64,000 bases of DNA, taken from NCBI GenBank assembly GCA_015680685.1, contig MNCI01026431.1, positions 647,377-711,376 of the forward strand, read 5' to 3'. The notes under the pieces are model-generated. The model ran no database searches. It was not told the origin of the DNA and was given only the letters and a program-made list of their open reading frames with translations. Of the stretch, positions 58,450-64,000 are shown piece after piece; the stretch's first letter is position 1; the number at the start of each line of letters is the position of its first letter. Both the position numbers and the translations under genes were made by a program. This DNA is from Gnetum montanum (Eukaryota > Streptophyta > Gnetopsida > Gnetales > Gnetaceae).

Positions 58450-59300
58450 TCATCTTCTCCAAGTTTCTCAATGTGATGTTGATGATATAACTTAAGTCTT
58501 TATCCATTGACTAAGAATGTAGTTGAGAAATCATCAATAGGTTATATGAGAATGCTTCCATTATCATGGGGTTGGATAACTAAATAAGGGCTTTCCCACC
58601 TAATTGTTAACTTCCCTGGAAGTTTATGTAATCTCATATTGTAGAGAAGAACTTTATCACCTATAGAAAAGTGTTTTTAAAATATATTCTTATCATGTAA
58701 TGTCTTCATTTATTTCTTTGTAATTTTTTGTTTTTCAAGAGCATGTAACCATATTTCTTCAAATTAGTAAAGTTGGTTGATTTGAGTGGCCTAGTTCATA
58801 TCTTCATCAAATTTGAGCTGTTGGGCTAACCAAAAAGATTAATATTTAAGTTCAACAGGTAATAGACATAACTTACCAAAAACCAATTGATAAGGTAAAT
58901 ATTCTAAACTTGGTTTATAGGTAATTTGATAAGCCCAAAGTACATCTTGAAATTTTTTAGACCAACCCTTTCCTTTAGTACATATAGTTTTTGTTAATAT
59001 ATTCAAGATAATTCTATTAGCATTCTCTACTTGGCCATTTGTTTGAGGATGATAGGCAGTAGCTATTTCATGTTGGATACCACAAGACTTAAGGAATTTT
59101 TTCATGATTTTATTGAAAAAATGGGTTCCTTGATCACTAATGATCATCCATGGAGTTCTAAAACATGTTAAAATATTTTCTATAAGGAATGCTACAACAC
59201 TCATTTGTTGAGGTGGCTTTTGCTTCTACCCATTTGGTGACATAGTCGATACAAACCAAAATGTATTTACATCCATTAAATGGTGGAAATGGTCATAAAA
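58450..59300 (-). pseudogene. Integrase core and C-terminus of unit D
   Basis: Minus strand, the best-kept integrase in the window. Open frame 58839-59204 contains MIISDQGTHFFNK (second catalytic Asp present), ATAYHPQTNGQVENAN (catalytic Glu present), KGWSKKFQDVLWAYQITY and PYQLVFGKLCLLPVEL, all standard for Athila-type integrases. The first-Asp segment [19 protein letters not shown] lies near 59215-59270 in another frame. The C-terminal domain (58490-58700) has FSIGDKVLLYNMRLHKLPGK and TIRWESPYLV, the G-D-x-V-L-L-x-x-x-R-L-x-x-x-P-G-K-L motif. Few stops, one or more frameshifts. Confidence 0.9.
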
Positions 59301-60860
59301 ATTATATACCTCATACATCAAATGGTTTTGTTATTAAAATTGGTTTTAAGGGCATTTCATGTCTTTTTGTTATCGCTCCCATTTGTTTACATTTATCACA
59401 TACTTATGTGCATCTCTAAAAATTGAGGGTCAATAAAATCCACTTTGAAGAATTTTGATAGCAACAAGTTTGCTATCAAAGTGGCCACCCCCTAAATCAT
59501 CATGGCACATTTGTAGAATTTCTTGTCATTCATTCTTAGCCACACATCTCCTTACTATGTTATCTTTACAAATTTGATAGAGATAAGCACTATTCCAGAT
59601 GTACCTAGATATGATGTATAAGAAAGATTTCTTTTCTTCCTTAGTCCAATTAGTAAGGGTTTTCATAGTGGCTAGATAGTTGGCTATACTAGTAAACCAA
59701 GGAACCTTTCTTGTAGAAAAAAGTTCTTCATCAAGAAATTCATCATGAAAGACTCCTTGTGTTCAATTCTTATCAGTAATTTCTAGCCTTGAAAGATTAT
59801 CAGCTAATACATTTTCTTTTCCTCTTTTATCTAAAATATCTAGGTCAAATTCTTGGAGTAATAAGCACCATTATATTATTCCTACATTTTCTATTTTTTT
59901 GGTAGCTAAGAATTTAATAGCTAAATAATCAGTATATACTCTAGTTTTATATCCTATTAAATAATGTCTAAATTTATCTAGAGCATATACAATAGCTAAT
60001 AATTATTTTTATGTAGTTGTATAGTTTACTTGGGCTTATTCTAAAGTTTTGGTCACATAATAAATTTCTTGTGGTTTATGATCAATGTATTGTCCTAAAA
60101 CTACCCTTGCTACTATGTCACTAGCATCACACATTAGATCAAATGGATAATCCTAATTAGGTGCATTTAATATAGGGGATATGGTTACTTGTTTTTTCAA
60201 TTCCAAGAATGCTTATTGACAATCATTAGTCTAAACAAATGAAACATTGTTTTCTAAGAGCATGTATAATGGTTTAGCAATTTTTGAAAAGTCTTTGATA
60301 AACCTTCTATAATACCCAACATGTCCTAGAAAAGATCAAAGAGTCTTTAAATTAGTTGGATCTAGAAGTGTAGATATGACTCTTATTTTCTCATCATCCA
60401 TCCTTATCCCATCTTTAGAAATAACATGTCTTAACACTCTACCACTCATAACCATCAAGTGACTCTTTTCCCAACTTAATTTTAAATTTTTATGAATACA
60501 TCTATCTAAGACATGTTCTAGATGTTGTAAAGTTTCATCATAAGTATTACAATAGACTAAAAAATCATTTATAAAAACTTCAACATAATCTTCTAACATA
60601 TTAGAAAATATTAAGATCATCATCTTTCAAAAGTAGTTAATGCATTACAAAGGCCAAAAAACATACATTTATAAGCAAAAGTTCCATAAGAACATTTAAA
60701 CGTTATTTTGTGTTGGTCTTCAAGGGTAATGGCTACTTGATTGTAATCACTAAATCCATCCAAAAAGTAATAATATTCATGTCCTAATTTTTCCAAAATT
60801 TAATCTATGTATGGTAATGGAAAATGTTCTTTCTTTGTATTTTGGTTTAACATTCTATAA
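59301..60860 (-). pseudogene. Reverse transcriptase, RNase H and zinc finger of unit D
   Basis: Minus strand. RT: MLNQNTKKEHFPLPYID (60800-60850), YYYFLDGFSDYNQVAITLED, then the open frame 60336-60623 with DYVEVFINDFLVYCNTYDE, LQHLEHVLDRCIHKNLKLSW and EKSHLMV. The active site F-M-D-D is F-I-N-D: the first catalytic Asp is Asn (codon 60567-60569, a G-to-A change). RNase H remnants lie at 59580-60280. The H2C2 module has HDDLGGGHFDSKLVAIKIL and SGFYWPSIFRDAHKYVIKC (59370-59510). The 5' part of RT, protease and gag are cut off at 60861 by a plus-strand LTR. Confidence 0.88.
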
Positions 60861-61719
60861 TTGATGAGTCATAATTATATCAGCCCTAATATTGGAGACG
60901 TGATATTGGGTCCCAAGAAATGATGTCAGATATTTGATATCATTTCCTCCATACCAACCTATAAATAAAACACTTGGGTGCATAGCTAGGACATAGTTTT
61001 AGTTTTATATTTCATTTTTCATTTTCATAGATTATTGATTCCTAGTTCTGTGATTCCCAATGCATGCATACAATGTGATCTTTGTGATTGTATGGCATTC
61101 TTATTCAAGTGTGACATACTTGGACACATTCATGATTGAAAATAAAGATCAAGATTGCTTCCATCATTGCAGCATCCACTTAGCTTATTATTGGTTTTTT
61201 TAATTATTTAATTATTTTCTATTTTCCTTAGCCAATGTTTCTAATTACTGCTCTTTATGATTCCTATCATTAAGCAGAATGAGTACAACTAATCATGAGC
61301 ACTTAAGTTTAATTACTTGGTAACCTAGCAGTGTATTGTTTGGTGAGCCTGGTGACATATGCTTGGTAATCCCAACGGTAGTCTCACAAAGTCTAAGGTG
61401 TGTGCATACGATTAAGAATGGATACTCATTGATTGTAGGCTAGTTTAGATTTCACTTTCCATTATTCATTAGCTTAATTAATTTATCTCTCATTGTCATT
61501 AGGAGTAGCATAGGATTAAGCAACATTGACCATATGCCTCACTTTGGACTAAACCATACATGACAAAGCTACCACTAGTCCAAGTGGGAAGACAACGAAC
61601 TACAATTAAAGCATAACAATCTAAATGTGCAACTAGTCCCATCCACAACATTCAATAGGATCATGTGTGAACACTTGTGACTCATATGGTTGGGTGTAGG
61701 GGTACCTCACCACTTCACA
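60861..61719 (+). mobile_element. Plus-strand LTR, subfamily b, with tRNA-extended end
   Basis: 859 bp, start TGATGAGTCA, end CACTTCACA (family CACTCATCA). TATA box at 60960-60967 (TATAAATAAAACACTTGGG). Its R region (AAATAAAGATCAAGATTGC and CATCATTGCAGCATCC) matches the LTR at 18952 and differs from the LTR just downstream. It interrupts the RT of unit D. One base after its end begins a full-length tRNA-Asp complement and not a normal 18-base primer site. Confidence 0.88.
60960..60967 (+). promoter_or_regulatory. LTR TATA box
   Basis: TATAAATA in the same AAACACTTGGG context as the LTR at 29090. Confidence 0.6.
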
Positions 61720-61720
61720 T

Positions 61721-61794
61721 TGGTGTCATTGTTAGGGATTGAACCTAGGTCACTCACATGATAGGGGGAAATACTTACCACTATACTACAATGA
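61721..61794 (-). other. Full-length tRNA-Asp copy fused to an LTR
   Basis: On the plus strand this is the complement of an entire tRNA-Asp(GUC), starting TGG (complement of the 3' CCA), through the T arm (GATTGAACCTAGG), anticodon arm (ATGATAGG) and D arm, to ACTATACTACAATGA (complement of the 5' acceptor strand and D-arm start). Aligned with the plant tRNA-Asp sequence known to me it is colinear with no gap; nearly all differences are C-to-T or G-to-A. Nuclear tRNA genes do not encode CCA, and the copy begins one base after the LTR, so it is a reverse-transcription product of the tRNA primer and not a tRNA gene. Confidence 0.87.
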
Positions 61795-61804
61795 AACTTT
61801 ATTT

Positions 61805-62654
61805 TGACATACCTTAATATTAGATACCTGATATCGAAGCCTCAATATCACATACTTGATGTTTGAGCGCAAGATGCAATGTTGAATATCTAATATCATG
61901 GGGTATATGTCGGCCTATAAGTATAGCGCTTGCACTCATAATTTGGATATAGTTTTTCATCAGTTTTTTCATAGAGTAACAAAGTTCCTGTAGTTTAGTC
62001 ATTTCAAAGTTAGAATGTTTTTGAGTGCTCACAATAGGAGTCTGAGTGTATATGGACCTTTATTTGAGCACTGATGTACCTGAGCACAACAATATGATAG
62101 GAAAAATGATGAGCCCTTTTGATAATCCTTACAACACTGAGAATATATTAATGTTTCATTTAATGCATTTATGATCCATGCACTTTACTTTAATGCACTT
62201 TAAGTAAGTAATTAATTTATAGTTATTAATGAACATAAGCATGACCACTCTGAGCATATGTGTAGCACTTGGTAACCTAGAAATGCTTAACGTTTGGTAA
62301 CCTAGCAGTGCTATATGCGTTTAGGATGTGTCTGGAGAGTGAAAATAGGTACTTGTGTTAGGCTAGCTCAGTAGTAGATTAATTAGATAAAAAATTCCTC
62401 TACCTTTCATTATTATTCTAGGTGATTAAATTTATAAAATACAAAATGATAAAAATCATATACCTTAGTTGCACTTAACCATATACTTCTACCTCATGAG
62501 TGGAACTGAGAAGATAACGATCACTCCAATTAAATTTCACTTCCTTGAAATTGGTGTACTTAAGAACTTAAGGTCCATGGAGTTCAACTAAATTACACAT
62601 AAATGCTTGTGATTCATATGGTTGGGTGTAGGGGTGGTACCTCACCACTCATCA
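61805..62654 (+). mobile_element. Plus-strand LTR, subfamily a
   Basis: 850 bp, likely start TGACATACC, end CCACTCATCA. R-region words CAAAGTTAGAATGTTTTTGAG and CTTTATTTGAGCACTGATG match the LTR at 29090. It is followed by a normal tRNA-Asp primer site and gag, so it is the 5' LTR of an element that runs out of the window. Its start is set by comparison and could shift by a few bases. Confidence 0.85.
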
Positions 62655-62655
62655 T

Positions 62656-62673
62656 TGGCACCATTGCCGGGGA
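62656..62673 (+). promoter_or_regulatory. Primer binding site, tRNA-Asp
   Basis: TGGCACCATTGCCGGGGA against the tRNA-Asp complement TGGCGCCGTTGCCGGGGA, two G-to-A differences. The match stops about 20 bases in, the normal primer-site length, in contrast to 61721-61794. Confidence 0.92.
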
Positions 62674-64000
62674 TGGTGCTAGTTATCTAGACTTGTTATA
62701 TTATACATGATCGCTATAAACACATTAATGATATATCCTTCAAAAAGTATTAAATCAAACACATGATTCACTAGAAAAAATGTCTCTTTCACAAGGAAGT
62801 GATAATGCATTATATAGTGAAAGCATTCATTGGAGAAATAACGAAATATATGATGAAGAAAATTGAAGTGACCAACTTCACGTAGGGGTTTCATATGTTC
62901 ATGACCATCCTAACAACACTCAAAGACTACATTCACCTCTGGTAGATAATCCTAGGAAGGATAAAGTAAGTCTTGGATAAGGGGAGGCCTCAAGGCCTAA
63001 GACCTCCTCAAAATAGAGAAATGATAAATCAAGGGACCCTAGGAAACATCATAAAAGCCATGGTAATCCTTCTAGTTTCTCATTTTCCTCTTCCCCTTCA
63101 ATGTCTAGTTCTAATGAAGATGAACATTGGTATGGAGATAAGGCTCCACTAGAGGATTGGAATAGAAACAAAAATTGAACTTGTAGGAACACTCAAGGTC
63201 ACCAACATGAACATAGGCAAAACTGTCACCATTAACCGAATAGGAATTTTCCTCACAACATGACTAATGATGATGAACCCTTGTTGACCACTAAAAGCCT
63301 AATGCAAATCATATAGGTAGTTAGGATATCCCACAGGCATCACAAAGAGAGTCGCCTACCTAGGCTTGATATGAATAATATTCCTAGATTTGCAGGAGGC
63401 TACAATTCAGATCTACAATGAACCTTTTCTATCAATGAACTTGAAGCAAAATTTAATAGGATGTTAAAATGGGTGTATGAAAAATTTATAACTTTGGTAG
63501 AAACTATTAAGGAGAAGGTCATCCAAAACAAACCAGGCAATCACAATAACCAAAGGAAGTAAAACCAAGAAATAGCTAGGAACGCTTTTCGGCAAATAGG
63601 AAAAATGGCTTAAGAAAGTGAGGTTATAGACTCGACCATAGGCGAAGATAATGGATGTGACATCTTCATATATGATGATCTAAAGATCCATTTCCTAGTC
63701 TTGTTTCATCTACATGAGTATTGAATAGGTGCCTTAAATCTAAAGTTTGTACAAAAGCACATGTCCAAGAGATTTCCTTTTTCACATGGTAATGAAAGCT
63801 AGTCCCATAACCAATTGTACTACCCTAGAGGAACTTATTATCAACCTCAACACTATCATCAACTATAGTGGAAACATACACATTCATGGGGAGGCCACCA
63901 CCAAACTAGCCCCAACATTCCTATCAGCCAAAACTACATGAATATTATGTTAAACATCCTATTTCTACAACTAGTTCTATGTCCTCTATTTCAAATCACC
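62674..64000 (+). pseudogene. Decayed gag of plus-strand gypsy element, partial
   Basis: Plus strand downstream of the primer site. One frame reads SFSFSSSPSMSSSNEDEHWY (63075-63135), a Ser-rich then acidic stretch, then RFAGGYNSDLQ and FSINELEAKFNRMLKWVYE (63385-63485). Such charged, Ser-rich sequence fits the front of a gag polyprotein of Athila/Tat-like elements, but no zinc knuckle is reached before the window ends. Stops and frame changes are frequent. The open frame 63747-63941 is in a different frame and has no clear motif. Confidence 0.5.

Noticed and set aside
61721-61794. Minus-strand tRNA-Asp gene
   Set aside because: The copy includes the CCA complement, begins one base after an LTR end, and carries several changes in paired stems. 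It fits a primer-derived copy and not a nuclear tRNA gene.
1-64000. A novel host gene cluster or defence system
   Set aside because: Every coding signal I could identify belongs to mobile elements; no operon-like or host gene arrangement is present.

Overview
This window looks like intergenic heterochromatin from a large, repeat-rich plant genome. I found no intact host gene. The DNA is AT-rich, and almost every base I can assign belongs to decayed LTR retrotransposons. The lineages (Ty3/gypsy of the Athila/Tat kind, Ty1/copia of the Sire kind) and the tRNA-Asp and tRNA-iMet primer sites are plant-specific. The heavy decay and the kilobase-sized solo LTRs would fit a gymnosperm, but that is inference. 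Many in-frame stops are TAG or TGA where the family has CAG, CGA or TGG, as expected from deamination of methylated cytosine.

Layout. From 0 to 11 kb there is a plus-strand gypsy integrase relic (600-960), a minus-strand solo LTR of a copia element (3627-4808), an unrecognised decayed plus-strand reading frame (5666-6358), and a miniature LTR-like duplication enclosing a complex tandem array (8216-10466). A minus-strand Ulp1-type (C48) protease relic lies at 11160-12100.

From about 12.5 to 60.9 kb there is a minus-strand, head-to-tail series of one gypsy family, here called units X, A, B and D. Each unit runs right to left as gag/protease, RT, RNase H, integrase, a 2-kb spacer with short repeats, an extra coiled-coil ORF (aORF), a polypurine tract and an LTR of 806-848 bp. 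The LTRs are at 18952-19757, 37523-39185 and 52599-53446. Each has the aORF and polypurine tract of one unit on its right and the gag/pol of the next unit on its left. After removal of later insertions the spacing is about 11 kb in A and 9.5 kb in B, which lacks gag and protease.

Later insertions can be dated relative to the array because they interrupt it. They include solo LTRs with 5-bp target duplications at 23788-24412 (CCTAT), 26295-29065 (GATTC/GATTT), 29090-29919 (CATTA), 32590-35939 (GTAAG) and 37720-38533 (CATAT, inside another LTR). A Sire-like copia element (42661-47434) splits the aORF of unit B. It carries gag but no pol, and contains a perfect 220-bp inverted repeat bounded by single Ns.

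At the right end, a plus-strand LTR (60861-61719) cuts the RT of unit D. It is followed immediately by the complement of an entire tRNA-Asp including CCA (61721-61794), then a second plus-strand LTR (61805-62654), a normal tRNA-Asp primer site and a decayed gag to the window end. The full-length tRNA copy is the most unusual item in the window.
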